From Holothuria scabra (taxonomy: Eukaryota; Echinodermata; Holothuroidea; Aspidochirotida; Holothuriidae), in assembly GCA_037179385.1 (NCBI GenBank), contig CM074180.1:30919455-30983454 (forward strand): a stretch of DNA of 64,000 nucleotides, read 5' to 3'. Of this stretch, positions 40,101 to 48,736 are shown piece by piece; position 1 is the stretch's first letter; the number at the start of each line of letters is the position of its first letter. The translations under genes were made by a program, and so were the position numbers. Below the pieces are notes generated by a model. It did not search any database, was not told the origin of the DNA, and was given only the letters and a program-made list of their open reading frames with translations.

Positions 40101-41998
40101 GCAGTGGCCCCCTGCTGGCTGGGGGTTGTAGAATATGCCCATGGTATTTCCCACCTGTCATAAGAGGGGACTAAAGGGAAACCAAACTTGCACTTGAACC
40201 ATACTTGAAAATAAATTTAAACTTTGAACTTTTTATCAAGTTGACTGACACTATATAACACATTCATGTTGGTGTGTCATTAAATCTCATATAACTAACT
40301 GGATCAGCAGTAGTAAAACATTTAGAGGAGTCTCACTCAATAAGAGTCTCCCAGCATGGCTTCCGTAGTGCATAACAAACCTATCTTTCTTAGAAGAAGT
40401 CACTCATTCATTGGATGATGGCTTCCTGTTTGATGCTATTTATTGAGACTTTGCAAAACTTAAGACAAGAGGTAGATAGACAAATCTCAGCAGCTAGTGA
40501 AATCGGCCATTAATAGGGTCCTTCAGCCTTAAATTGTCTTAATTTTATTGTTTATATGCAATGCTGTACCCTCGTATCCAGCAAAATTGAGGGAATCAAA
40601 AGAGTTACTTTAGTGTGGAACATCCTTTGTACATTTAAGGAAAGAACTGGAAAGAAATGATTGACTGCAGTTATGGCAGACTAAATGAGACCATCACTTG
40701 ACTAATCGTATTCGTCTATAGCAAAGCTTGAGTCATTTGGCATACCTGCCAGGGTATCTCATTGGACTTAGTCTTGACTTGAAGATGGAGTGCAAAAAGT
40801 TGTTCTTAACAGAACTTTTTCCAGCTGGAGGAAAGTTGTTAGTGGTGTACCAGGTCTCCATTCTTTGCCCAACACTTTTTTAATTTACATACATGACTTA
40901 GATGAGGAATTTTCTAGTACTGTATTAAAGTTTGCTGATGATGTAAAGTTGTTAGAACAGATAAAATCATCCCAGGGCATGAATACCTTACAAGGGAACC
41001 TAACCCGCTGAGTGGACTGTGTTTTCTCAGCTCCCCAGCTCCCTAAACCACAGTCTGCAAAAGTAAAGTTGAGATCAATAAGTTAATGAGTGTTAAAGGG
41101 TCATTACAAAATGATAATGCTTGCAGTTAGTGTAATGCTTCAATTTTAATATTTAATAGCAAAAAAAAATTTGAAATTTTTAATTTTGTGGTGTTCTGAC
41201 TTTCAACAGTTTTGTGCATAAGTTGAAAAAAGTGTCTGGTTGCAAAACTTTTGAAAACTGGATTGAACTGCTAAGTACTCACTCATAAAACAGTTATTTG
41301 TATGTAGGATATGAGGATTGTCTAAGTTTGATTATATGTAACTGGTATGTGAGAAAACAGGTTTTGGAAAATTTGTTGAATTTCATGAACCACCTCAATG
41401 AGCTGATTTGAGTGGGCTGATGAATGGCAGATGTGTTTAAATATGGACAAGAGCAAAGTTTTGCATTTTGGTATGACCAATCCAGTGCACATATCTAATG
41501 AATTAGATTGTTACTCTCCCATTGTGACAAATAACATAAATTGTAAATATTCTGGTGCACAAACTGCATCCAACAAAAAAATTCAACATGCTCAATTAGG
41601 CTGACAGCTTCTGACATGGTCCACCCCAGTCATGGAACTGCCCACACTGACTGACATGACAACAGCTGGTGCAAGGTGTTTTCATTTGGTGTGGTGATGT
41701 GACTCAGGCTTTAGTCTTATGTCAAAAAAAAAATACAACTGATTAAAATAGTTTTGTCTCAAAAAAGATAGTATTAGTTGGTTTGATCCCAAGACTGATG
41801 TGCAATTATTTTCTTCTTTTCTTTTGTTTGAAATAGAACTCTGCAAAATGGACTCAGACATGTATCATGAATATTGCCTCCAGCGGTAAATTCTCTAGCG
41901 ATCGTACTATTTCAGAGTATGCCTCAGAGATATGGGACGTGAAGCCAACAACAATAAAGCTACCAGCCCCTCATGAAACTCCTAAGAGTGACAAGTGA
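13090..41998 (+). CDS. PYG: Glycogen phosphorylase, 3' 18 coding exons (5' exons not visible)
   Basis: Glycosyltransferase family 35 enzyme (EC 2.4.1.1): cytosolic, PLP-dependent phosphorolysis of glycogen to glucose-1-phosphate. Exons: 13090-13168, 19199-19302, 19836-19967, 20952-21063, 22583-22665, 25324-25467, 27450-27542, 28103-28249, 29192-29355, 30249-30363, 31026-31127, 32489-32636, 33475-33675, 34445-34524, 37261-37385, 38102-38236, 39327-39393, 41837-41998. All introns are GT-AG, phases join without a frameshift, and the joined exons give 730 codons plus TGA. Landmarks (rabbit muscle numbering, from family knowledge): [11 protein letters not shown] near 133, RRFKSSKFG with AMP-site Arg309/310, NDTHP (His341), TNHT (His377), [14 protein letters not shown] (Arg569, Lys574) and GTGNMKFM with PLP-binding Lys680. 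About 115 N-terminal residues, including the Ser14 region, are not found in 1-13089 and are probably upstream. Vertebrate liver, muscle and brain forms arose later, so no paralogue letter is given. No disabling change is seen. Confidence 0.97.
16792..16852. repeat. Perfect 13-bp inverted repeat forming a 61-nt hairpin
   Basis: TTCAGCACTGCCC (16792-16804) pairs with GGGCAGTGCTGAA (16840-16852); an inner CTTGG/CCAAG pair (16810-16814, 16833-16837) extends the stem. It could be a MITE remnant or a small hairpin RNA in the intron. Confidence 0.85.
18717..18972 (+). repeat. Tandem repeats: decayed GTACTTTGG array then seven 16-bp units
   Basis: Seven tandem units of CAGAACATAGAGATGT fill 18861-18972 exactly (7 x 16), with substitutions rising toward the right end. 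Just before, GTACTTTGGCACC-like motifs recur irregularly (18720-18856). Both lie in an intron. Confidence 0.9.
19199..19302 (+). CDS. PYG: Phosphorylase exon 2 of those visible
   Basis: Begins [17 protein letters not shown] and ends KDGKQ. The acceptor is ATTTTCAG and the donor CAG|GTATGC. It is separated from the previous exon by a 6-kb intron full of repeat fragments. Confidence 0.96.
19836..19967 (+). CDS. PYG: Phosphorylase exon 3 of those visible
   Basis: Forty-four codons, phase 0 at both ends, containing [16 protein letters not shown]. The donor CAG|GTAAATACAG is copied again about 240 bp downstream (see the repeat at 19958-20222). Confidence 0.96.
19958..20222 (+). repeat. Direct repeat duplicating an exon end and its 5' splice site, with insert
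   Basis: The motif AATACTCAGGTAAATACAG occurs at 19959-19977, spanning the exon-3 donor, and again at 20200-20218; similarity continues a few bases on both sides. The 217 bp between (about 19982-20198) contain more CpG than their surroundings. They look like an insertion flanked by a roughly 24-bp target duplication, or the remains of a local tandem duplication. The second copy keeps a full CAG|GTAAAT donor in intron DNA. Confidence 0.75.
20952..21063 (+). CDS. PYG: Phosphorylase exon 4 of those visible
   Basis: Encodes [17 protein letters not shown] and NTMRLWSAK, ending in phase 1. A long T-tract precedes the acceptor TTTTTTTAG, and the donor is T|GTAAGTC. Confidence 0.96.
21940..22046. 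mobile_element. Small inverted-repeat element in an intron
   Basis: The left arm GACTCACTTATCTAACTGGC and right arm GCCAGTTAGATAAATGACTG are imperfect inverted repeats, with CTTAGGGCA / CCCCTTAG outside. A related arm (GAGTCATTCATCTAACTGG) occurs near 13,355. Confidence 0.6.
22330..22475 (+). mobile_element. SINE 3' fragment
   Basis: Shares with the SINEs at 23657, 25053 and 31563 the stretch with CCACAACTGGAA, AATTGGTTAGAAACTGG and TAAAACC, ending TAACTAACTGAC. The tRNA-like head is missing. Confidence 0.7.
22583..22665 (+). CDS. PYG: Phosphorylase exon 5 of those visible
   Basis: Carries the 280s loop equivalent, [14 protein letters not shown], then [12 protein letters not shown]. In the family this loop gates access to the catalytic site. 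The acceptor is TCTGTAG and the donor AAT|GTGAGT. Confidence 0.96.
23657..23909 (+). mobile_element. tRNA-derived SINE, copy
   Basis: The head AAGTGGTTAGAGCATCAGAC resembles a tRNA A-box region, followed by a B-box-like GGAAGTTCATGTCC. The body ends with TAAAACTCC and a CTAA-rich tail. It lies in a phosphorylase intron. Confidence 0.75.
24319..24540 (+). mobile_element. TTAA-MITE family 2, diverged copy
   Basis: AGTCACTCCAACTTGAA at the left, CTGCTTGGTTTAC in the middle and GGGGTGACTGTTCTTGTCC at the right match the copies at 25572 and 63731. The outer ends are decayed. Confidence 0.65.
25053..25300 (+). mobile_element. tRNA-derived SINE, copy
   Basis: Same family as 31563: A-box-like GGTCAGGTGGTAAGATCATC, B-box-like TAGTTTGACTCC, then CCGCCATTGTGCCTGGTG and a CTAACTAACTAG tail just before the phosphorylase exon at 25324. 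Confidence 0.75.
25324..25467 (+). CDS. PYG: Phosphorylase exon 6 of those visible
   Basis: Forty-eight codons, phase 0 at both ends. Contains [19 protein letters not shown] then RRFKSSKFG. The two arginines match Arg309 and Arg310, which contact AMP phosphate in vertebrate muscle phosphorylase, so part of the AMP site is kept. Confidence 0.97.
25572..25824 (+). mobile_element. TTAA-MITE family 2, copy (253 bp)
   Basis: AGGGCAGGAGCAGTCATCCC at the left is the inverse of the AAGTTTGGGGGAACTGCTC... right end. TTAA precedes it (25568-25571); the right duplication has decayed to TCAA. It lies in a phosphorylase intron. Confidence 0.8.
27450..27542 (+). CDS. PYG: Phosphorylase exon 7 of those visible
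   Basis: Thirty-one codons, phase 0. Begins [19 protein letters not shown], including the conserved NDTHP motif (His341 equivalent). The acceptor is TCTTACCAG and the donor AAG|GTCAGT. Confidence 0.97.
27580..27980 (+). repeat. Dispersed repeat, pair with 40,100-40,320
   Basis: TGTTGGCTGGGGATTGTA, AAACCAAACTTGAACCATG and TGTCATTAAATC recur in order near 40,110-40,290. It is probably non-coding transposon sequence, because the second copy adjoins a LINE fragment. Confidence 0.55.
28103..28249 (+). CDS. PYG: Phosphorylase exon 8 of those visible
   Basis: Forty-nine codons, phase 0. Contains [17 protein letters not shown], with the catalytic-site His377 equivalent in TNHT, then [13 protein letters not shown]. 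The donor is GCT|GTGAGT. Confidence 0.97.
29192..29355 (+). CDS. PYG: Phosphorylase exon 9 of those visible
   Basis: Encodes [36 protein letters not shown] and ends in phase 2 (GT|GTAAG, the valine completed by the next exon). These are core phosphorylase blocks. Confidence 0.97.
30249..30363 (+). CDS. PYG: Phosphorylase exon 10 of those visible
   Basis: Encodes [20 protein letters not shown] followed by [12 protein letters not shown], the domain-linking signature region. The acceptor is CCCTTTAG and the donor GAG|GTATCC. Confidence 0.97.
30652..30899 (-). mobile_element. TTAA-MITE family 2, reverse copy
   Basis: Begins AGGGCAAGAGCAGTCAACCC after TTAA (30648-30651) and ends GACTGCTCTTGCCCT. 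The interior matches the reverse complement of 25572-25824. The right TTAA is not kept. Confidence 0.8.
31026..31127 (+). CDS. PYG: Phosphorylase exon 11 of those visible
   Basis: Thirty-four codons, phase 0, in the most variable part of the family: starts [10 protein letters not shown] and ends VQRVKQ. Reading phase and position between exons 10 and 12 fix its identity; sequence similarity alone is weaker here. Confidence 0.93.
31563..31839 (+). mobile_element. tRNA-derived SINE, best-preserved copy
   Basis: Head GGTCAAGTGGTTAGAGCATC with B-box-like GAGTTCAAGCCC about 37 nt on. The body has TGCCATTGTGCTTGGTAC and CCACAAC, and the tail repeats CTAA (CTACCTAACTAACTAACC). No intact tRNA cloverleaf or RNA gene is implied. 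Confidence 0.85.
31860..32360 (+). repeat. Dispersed repeat, pair with 62,790-63,310
   Basis: CAAGATATGAGTAGATAAAG, TTGTCACATTTTC, TGACATCATATC and a CACCATAGG stretch recur in the same order near 62,860-63,070. The class is unknown. Confidence 0.55.
32489..32636 (+). CDS. PYG: Phosphorylase exon 12 of those visible
   Basis: Encodes [19 protein letters not shown], the signature containing catalytic-domain Lys and Arg residues, and ends in phase 1 (A|GTAAGT). The acceptor is TATATCAG. A purine-rich GGGAGG stretch follows in the intron. Confidence 0.97.
33475..33675 (+). CDS. PYG: Phosphorylase exon 13 of those visible
   Basis: The longest visible coding exon (201 nt). Encodes [20 protein letters not shown], carrying the Arg569 and Lys574 equivalents that bind the substrate and cofactor phosphates, then [12 protein letters not shown]. 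It starts after AATAAAG and ends in phase 1. Confidence 0.97.
34445..34524 (+). CDS. PYG: Phosphorylase exon 14 of those visible (PLP lysine)
   Basis: Encodes [20 protein letters not shown] followed by TGNMKFM. The lysine in GNMKFM is the family's Schiff-base partner of pyridoxal phosphate (Lys680). The donor is ATG|GTAAGT. The next intron holds the 33-bp minisatellite. Confidence 0.97.
35409..36859 (+). repeat. 33-bp minisatellite, 44 units, with 18-unit higher-order period
   Basis: The unit is TTTGTACCTCCAGCACAATG then CAACTTACATATG. The 1,451 bp are 44 x 33 minus one base: a T is missing near 35671. Variants (ACTTAC/ACTAAC, ATATG/ATGTG, TATCTTTGAACC) mark a higher-order repeat: TATCTTTGAACC recurs at 35701 and 36295, exactly 594 bp (18 units) apart, with the same order of variants after it. 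The array sits in the phosphorylase intron between exons 14 and 15. Because the unit is a multiple of three it leaves long frames open, which are not genes. Confidence 0.97.
37261..37385 (+). CDS. PYG: Phosphorylase exon 15 of those visible
   Basis: Encodes [17 protein letters not shown], then [15 protein letters not shown], ending in phase 2 (GG|GTAAGG). It continues the PLP-domain block directly from the previous exon. Confidence 0.97.
37657..37862. mobile_element. hAT-type MITE (206 bp)
   Basis: Ends CAGGGATGTAGC and GGCTACATCCCTG, with a perfect 8-bp target duplication TATGTTAT at 37649-37656 and 37863-37870. No coding sequence. It lies in a phosphorylase intron. Confidence 0.92.
38102..38236 (+). 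CDS. PYG: Phosphorylase exon 16 of those visible
   Basis: Encodes [20 protein letters not shown] and [20 protein letters not shown]. The acceptor is TTTGACAG and the donor AC|GTAAGT (phase 2). Confidence 0.96.
38899..38986 (+). repeat. 44-bp tandem duplication
   Basis: Two units of 44 bp beginning TTCAAAACAGGGTTCAGG and ending AAGTTTAGAC; three differences between them. Located in the intron before exon 17. Confidence 0.9.
39327..39393 (+). CDS. PYG: Phosphorylase exon 17 of those visible
   Basis: A short 67-nt exon encoding [20 protein letters not shown] then FK, matching the C-terminal DYEDY-type region of phosphorylases. The acceptor is CTCTTTAAG and the donor AAG|GTAAGT. Confidence 0.96.
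39560..40100. other. Unassigned intron stretch
   Basis: A 95-codon frame at 39703-39990 shows no recognised family and lies inside the phosphorylase intron upstream of a LINE fragment. It may be degraded transposon sequence. Confidence 0.35.
40340..41530 (+). pseudogene. LINE reverse-transcriptase fragment, interrupted
   Basis: Degenerate pieces of a non-LTR retrotransposon RT in the right order: QHGFRSA near 40,352, [11 protein letters not shown] near 40,393, the FADD catalytic motif within [11 protein letters not shown] near 40,930, then [20 protein letters not shown] at 41,414-41,473. Stops and frameshifts show it is dead. It is interrupted between 41,016 and 41,407. The clade (CR1, L2 or Jockey-like) is unresolved. 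Confidence 0.85.
41016..41407. mobile_element. 392-bp insertion inside the LINE fragment
   Basis: The LINE sequence breaks at CTGAGTGG (41008-41015) and resumes after TTGAGTGG (41408-41415), an 8-bp direct repeat with one mismatch. The insert has no clear terminal inverted repeats or coding sequence. Confidence 0.5.
41837..41998 (+). CDS. PYG: Phosphorylase last coding exon with stop
   Basis: Encodes [20 protein letters not shown], then [11 protein letters not shown] and a short, probably flexible tail ending KSDK before TGA at 41996-41998. The acceptor is TTTGAAATAG. Confidence 0.97.
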   Translation, partial: NSAKWTQTCIMNIASSGKFSSDRTISEYASEIWDVKPTTIKLPAPHETPKSDK

Positions 41999-43074
41999 AT
42001 CTGTACAGACATTTCCTTTCATTCAGTGTGTGTTGTCTCCTTTGTTTCACTATGTACAATTGAAGGACATCCTGTGGTTGGTGTGTTGTCAAGGTATCCA
42101 TTTTGCATGGATGGTCGTAGCTATGCTTGCTTCTTGGTCTGTTTAGAATGTACCATGTGACGGTATGGTTAGAACAAAAAGTAATTGCTTTGTATACCCT
42201 TTTAAACAAGTCACTTGCGTTTTAGCTGATGTACTATAGTGGAGGCATATACAAAAATGTTGTGCCTTTAAAGTAGGGATCTAAATGGAACTAATTTCTC
42301 TCATTGAAAATCATCTTTTGCTTTTCCTTTAATTTCAAAGCCGCCATAGAATACTTATGGGAGTGTGACTTGATATGGTATATTTGACAAATATTCCCTC
42401 AATGGTATTACATGTCACAAACAACTCATTGAAATTTCCATGGTTGTAAAGTATGTACTATGGTTTGTTACACACTGCAGTCATTGATTTATTTGTGCTT
42501 ACCTGTGTAAACACATAAAATGGTTTTACGAACATATTTTAGAACCAGAAATTGGCTCAATTGTTTTCATGAATGTGTCCATTAACTTCTGCTTAGCCTT
42601 TGTCACAAGCTTCATATTTGTAACACTTTCTTTAGACATGTCAGTGCTTCTCTAAAACAGAAAGGTTGTTCATCTATTCTTCTATAGCATACGTGCTGAC
42701 TGTCCTGTTGTAAAGGGGGACAGCTCCGTTTTCTGACTTTAAAAACCCATAGAGTTAGAATGTTCTAATATTTTAAAAATATAGTAATCTGAAATATGGT
42801 CAGAAATTGCAAAGCAACAGCTTAGCCCAGGTAATGTCAAAGTTTTCATAAACTTACATGATTTCCACGTACATTGCGACTATTTTAGAGAGAAAAGGAG
42901 GAATTTCTCTCCCTGGACCATGGAGCCCCCTGAGGTTAGTGCTTGTGCATTGTTGCAGTCTGTGAATTATCTGCTATATGGTTTGTTTTCTGAGTTGGAC
43001 ATGTTGGCAACTAGGTTAGAGCTGTATTTAACCCTCTTGGACATTGATGTATTGTAAAGGAAAACATAGAGAAA

Positions 43075-43080
43075 AATAAA
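43075..43080 (+). terminator. Candidate poly(A) signal of PYG
   Basis: AATAAA about 1.08 kb after the phosphorylase stop codon, a plausible 3'UTR length. Other AATAAA motifs occur downstream (for example near 44,500), so the true end is uncertain. Confidence 0.35.
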
Positions 43081-46000
43081 TGAAAAGATTAGGTCCAGTC
43101 TTTCACATGTAGTAGAAAATTGAGTTCATTTGTTGCTTAGTTTCTATTTCAGTCTACCAAAGCTATTGAAGTAACTATTGCTTTAGTTTTGTACTAGAAA
43201 TAATGTAATAGGCTCATTCTTGATAAAAGGTAGAAAAGTTGTGCTTTTAAATGGATCTACTGTCTGCTACAGTTCCCATCAAATTTGATGGTGTTTTGGA
43301 TTTTGTAAGTAAATGATGAATGAATGTTACTTAAAGCTCACTGAATGTAGATCAACTTGTCCCTGTATGAGAAATATGGTGGCAGCAAACAGAAATGCTT
43401 GATTTAATGCTGGAAGACAAAAAAAAAAAAAGCTACATGAAAAAAAGCAAAAACAAACACAAGCATATGTGAATGCAAGCCTCTAGTTACATGGAGGTGA
43501 GATGTGCATTGCTTATGAGAAAAAGTGATGCCGTCCAACTGGAAAATTTTAGCAAGAAGGTTACATGACTTCACAAACTTTAAAAGTGCAACATGTAATA
43601 AAAATCACAAATGAAGGAAAATCAGGTGGATTAGCAATGACATAGTGGAAATCAAAGTTAGATAAATATTTCTTGATTTGGTTCAGTAGTATACATTTAC
43701 TAAATAGAGTAACAACTCATTAAAAATTTCTGTCATTTGGATGGAATTAAAAAACAAGATTTATTTTCACATTGTTCTATAAAAAATTGAAATTTTTAGC
43801 AGATATCAAAGACAAGTAATGTTAGAGTAGTTTACAAGAAACTTAACAAACTTCTGGAGATCTAGAATTGCTAGCTTGAAAAAAAGACTTATGTGTGCAT
43901 ATTTGAAGACTCACATGGCAATATGTTAATTATTATGCTTAGGTTCATACTTAAACAGTTTGTCTTTTCCAAAATGACATAGAATCATTTGTGCCATTTG
44001 ATTCATTAAATGGTAAACATTTTGTTTTTGTAGTTCATGTTATTGTTCTCTTTCTTGGAGAAGATAATGCAAATTTGTTTTTATGGGACAGAGGAAAATC
44101 CTGTAGATGTGGTAGAGGAAGACTGTTGGGAAAATATGTATGGTTCCTTTCAGGTTTTGATTTCGGAGAAAGAAAGTGTAAGAGTGGGTTTAAGAGGGGA
44201 GCTGTGAAGATTTTAAAGAATCATTTTATCTAGTTTCTGTAAACTCATTCATTAAAACCTTGTAATGAGTATAATTAATTTAGTTACCAATATTTCATTT
44301 TAATCAGTTTCTGTAATCTCATTTCATAAAATTCTCAAGGTGAGTAAAATTAATGTTGTTGCCAATACTAAGTTTTACAATCATTTGTTTTATTTTATTT
44401 TGATAGAGAAGTAAAGGGTTCGAAGGGGATAGGAGGGAAATACAATCTTATCAAGAAAAAAAAAAACACTGGGTGGGATTATTGTGTAACCCTTGGAATA
44501 AAGTGGATTGATTTTCTGAAATAGATATCTTCTTCAGTATTAACCTTTCATCGCACCTTCTTGTTTGATTTAGCAGATTATTTCTTTTGTTCTTCACCTT
44601 AAAACTCCACCCCCTTTTTCTAGTTGTATTTTTACTTCCTGCTGCATCAGAATAATAAAATAGATTCTTCCAAACTGATTTCTACCACTAGCAGACCTTT
44701 GCATGGATTTCTTCCTGGGTGAATGGTGATCTGTTACTTAAATTTTTTCTTTGTAAACAAAAAATTGAATTGATGTAGAGCTTCTTTCTGTCATTGAGAT
44801 GACATATGTCTAGCATTTCTGTGTAAAAAATTGAAAATCATTCTTACCTTACATTTGATGTTTTGATAGACTTGGACAAGGAAGCTAGGATTTTTGGGCA
44901 ATACTCATTTTACATTTTTGTTTTGAAATTCAATTTTTATGGAATCCATTTCATAGCCATTTGCAAATAATGAGCAGTTTTCACACCTTTTGTACAAATC
45001 AGTGATTCTTATTCACATATATGTGTGGCCAACCCTCCCCTGATGTCAGTGTTGACATCTCCTCCCCTTCCCTCTCACATACTTACATCCCGAAACTCCA
45101 ACCTCACCCATTCAGAGAATAAAACACTCAAAGCTAAACCTCTCCCTTAACCAACATTTCTGGACTTGTGTCAACTTCATTTGAATGGTTGTCGGATAAA
45201 TTTTTTTAATGGTGCCAAGTTTTTGTTCCTTGCAATTCCATACCCAGAAGAAGTACAGAAGTTTCATCTCCATTCCCCCCCCCCCCTGAAGAGACTCTTT
45301 CTATATATACAGGTTGGTATCACTGTTATAGTCTTAAGCATTGCGTATGTGTCACTGACTTATAACCATGTAGATAATACAGCTGCTGCTTCTCCTTAAA
45401 AAAAACACATTGCAAGCAACTATCACCTTTCAATAAAAGGCAGAGTGTGGCATGGGGAGGGGGCAGTGGACAATGAGCAGTAGGGGAGGGGAAGTGGTCT
45501 ATTTGTTTTCTTTATTAGTAGACAAACTGTTTGTTGTAAAAAATTCAAGCATTGTGATCAGTAGACCATGCTCCTATTATTTAGAACGGCAGATCTTGGG
45601 GTGAAATGAGTGAAAAAATGATTTAAGAAGTCACAAGAAATAAAAAACACTTGCAGATACACAATTATTTTGTTCTGACCGAATTATCACGTTTACATAT
45701 TTGTGTTTTGCAAAGTAACTCTGCCACAGGGGTTGTCTTCTTGGTATTCCTTGGGGGAGGGGGTGTTTGAGGATGTTAAAGGTTTATCATGTCATAGTTT
45801 TGGTGATTTAAACAGCTTTCAAGAAGATTTTGCTGTGCAGTCTGTAAACCAGGAATCTTTTTTATCTGACTCACTAAACCGTTGAACTCTTTGTTGCGGC
45901 AGAGATTTGTTTTTCTTTCTATTTTGCACAGTAAATCTTATGCTTTGATTTCAGGCTAATCTCTTGCTGCAATATTGCTCTATGATTATTGAAAGAATAT

Positions 46001-47500
46001 ATTGAAGTGAAAAATTTAATCAGGTATTAGTCATTGTCTTTTTTTGTAAAACTTGTGTAACTATGCATCAGTGGGCATTAAAATTAGTTCACTAAACAAT
46101 TTTATATTGTGCATTTTGCATCAACAAATAGTATTTAAAAGACTTAAGTTTGTACACATAGAATGGATACTACAATCTGTGACAAAAGTGTTGGGACAAA
46201 ACTGCAATGTCAGTTAACTTAATGGCAGCTGGTAACCTAACCCATGCCCCACATTCAACTGCTTTGGTCACGGATCGGATCGTAGCTAGGAAAATCTTGT
46301 TGTTCATCATAAAGTGAAACAAACTAAACAAAGAAGAGGACTGACCCAAGCAGGATTTTGATTTCCTGCTACATCAAAGTACATAGTAGTATTGTAGGAA
46401 AGTCAACATTTTTGTGCAAGCAGGATGTAAGCAGTAGAGTGTGTTGATTCCCCAATCAAAGTGTCTTCATAATTTTTTGTTTGAATAGGAAAGGACTGCT
46501 TGCATGGGATGGGGGTCTAAGGGGAGGGGTGTGAAATATTTGGGATTTTCAAAGGTGTCTAGATGGATGCAAAATGATGCAATATTTAAAGCAAAATCAA
46601 GAAAAAAACCTGTCACCTGTCAAATCATGTGAGAAATGCATGCTATCATACATTCTCATTAATTTAACAAATGCACTCAGATGCTACAGCCAATCAGTCA
46701 AAGGATGAGATTTCTAAGTAACTTTGGACATCTGATAACCTTACCAACCAGGAAACTTTGGAATGGCATTATCTGTCACAAATTGCTTTGAGAGCCTCAA
46801 ATAGGTAATGGTTTGTAAGTTACCTCATGTAACCCTTGTTTAGATTGAATTTATTTTTCCATATAAAAAATGCAAAACAATAAAAAATTGTGAAAGAGTG
46901 TTTTAGTGACATTGATTCAATAATTTATTGAAACACCAGTCCTTATATTAAACAGAAAATAAGAGGTTACTAAAATGATTTCATGGAAGCCAATGTGACT
47001 GCCTTCAAGGATTTATTAAGATAATAATTAGCTGAAAACTTTCTTTGGTACACCAGTAGAGTTTCGAACAGCTCCAACTCGTCGCTATGATAAGTTCACC
47101 ATTTTGCAACAGATGGCACATCATACCTTTACTGTGAATCTGACATTATCTTGTACAGATTACTACACCTAAGGGTTTTAACTAGAGCAATGCTGAGGAC
47201 ATTGAAATAAAATTCATCTTTGTTAAAGAAATGCAGCAAAATATATAAAATAGAAAGCTGTAAAATAATATTGCCTGAATAAGAGGGTAAATATAATTAT
47301 CTGATTGCAATAAATAGCAAAGCTGCTGTGTAGGCTTAGGTGGGTAAAGTAAAAAATAGGTATGTAAATTAATTTAAAGACCTTCTATTTCAAGACTTAT
47401 TGAATGATTTGGCCAAACATACTTCATCAAAATGAATATATCACACACTTTCTTTGGACATAAAAATTATCAAGCAACTTTGATTTGAGCCTGGAAGGCA

Positions 47501-47506
47501 TTTATT
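47501..47506 (-). terminator. Candidate poly(A) signal of CHAC2
   Basis: TTTATT on the plus strand reads AATAAA on the minus strand, about 0.8 kb after the CHAC2 stop. The region is AT-rich, so the motif could be chance. Confidence 0.3.
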
Positions 47507-48325
47507 TACCAGTTGCAAATTAGTAAATTAAATGTGCTATTCTTAGTTATTGCCATTACCAGTGGGAGGGAAAACAAATCTTTAAAATATATTCACATGT
47601 TAAAAACTCAGAACAGTGAAGTGAAAAAACTTTTTAAAAAATGCCCTATTATGACCAAAAATTTCCAAACATACAAGGCCAGTGAGGGGGTAAAATTCTC
47701 TACAGTTGTCCCTGTATTTTCATGTACAGAAAAAGAAAACTTCCCTCCAACTGCCTAAATTTCCCTTCAATTGCTAAAATTTCCTTCCATATGTCCAAAT
47801 TTCCCAGGGGGGAGCATCCCAGCTTCCAAAATTTTTCCACTCATGCAAACATATCTACTTACATGTAGGAGTAGTATTAAAGCTTTGGAACCATTTACAC
47901 TTTAACAGGTACAACTGTCTGTTTTAAAAGAAGCTTGTCTAACATTTGTATTATATCTGGAGATGAATTGGAGGATAAATGCGAGGGTGCCTGGTCTCAA
48001 ATGTACAGACAATGATGTGATCACAGAGCCTGAGTTGAACGAGCCGATAACTTTTAAAAAAGAGTAAATGCTTTATATTACGTCCACTTGTTTGGAATTA
48101 TATACAGTATTGTTTGTCCTATCCATTTGAAACCCCAAATAGCCTTGTTGGACAATCTGATAGTGAAGAAGAAAACTAAAACTTTGGTGCATTACAGTAG
48201 CTGAAATATGAAATCAAACCACATAATAAACATGTTAATGGACTTAAAACTGACCCATCAGATATTTGAAGAACAATAAATTGTTGTACTTTGTAAACAC
48301 TAAACCCTGTAAAATTTGTCCAGCA

Positions 48326-48736
48326 TCAAGACTCTTTTCCTGTATTTCCTATTTCATTTTTCTCTTTTTCTACAGCACCATCTTTCATTTCTCGGACAGC
48401 CTCCTCTAATTCAAACAAGTGTCTGTCATCTATACTTGGAAACTGAGTTTTCATAGCTGCTGCTAACTGGAATAAATACTCTGCATTGGTTCCACTTGGT
48501 CCAACTGATTTACATATTTGTTCAGCTATTTCACTGAGGGGGGCAGGTCCTAGATATGATGGGTTCTCCGGTGTTGCGGTATAAACTAGACAAGAGAAAG
48601 GCTGTACTGTTATATCCACAGGATAAAATGGAACAGTGAATGTCACATAACCATTCTTTTCCCTGTAATCCAAGTGGTCTTTCACTTTTTCTACTTCTTC
48701 ATCAGCTATTTTGTAAGCTACTCCCCAAACAATATC
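48326..48736 (-). CDS. CHAC2: CHAC2 coding exon 3
   Basis: Starts [14 protein letters not shown] after TTTCAG and runs 136 codons to TGA at 48328-48326. Carries the catalytic glutamate in LDYREKNGY, then [14 protein letters not shown] and [14 protein letters not shown]. The tail ends NTGKES. Confidence 0.95.
   Translation of the reverse strand, partial: DIVWGVAYKIADEEVEKVKDHLDYREKNGYVTFTVPFYPVDITVQPFSCLVYTATPENPSYLGPAPLSEIAEQICKSVGPSGTNAEYLFQLAAAMKTQFPSIDDRHLFELEEAVREMKDGAVEKEKNEIGNTGKES

Larger units (their letters stand above)
41999..48325. other. 3'UTR and intergenic DNA between convergent PYG and CHAC2
   Basis: No exon recognised. Contains the likely PYG 3'UTR (to about 43,100), a diverged 77-bp tandem duplication at 44,230-44,385, a C/T-rich stretch at 45,020-45,300, and otherwise AT-rich sequence. 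The short open frames at 43,991 and 45,703 match nothing I recognise. Confidence 0.55.

Noticed and set aside
43991..44233. An 80-codon open frame downstream of PYG
   Set aside because: No recognised domain, AT-rich context, and no splice or start support.
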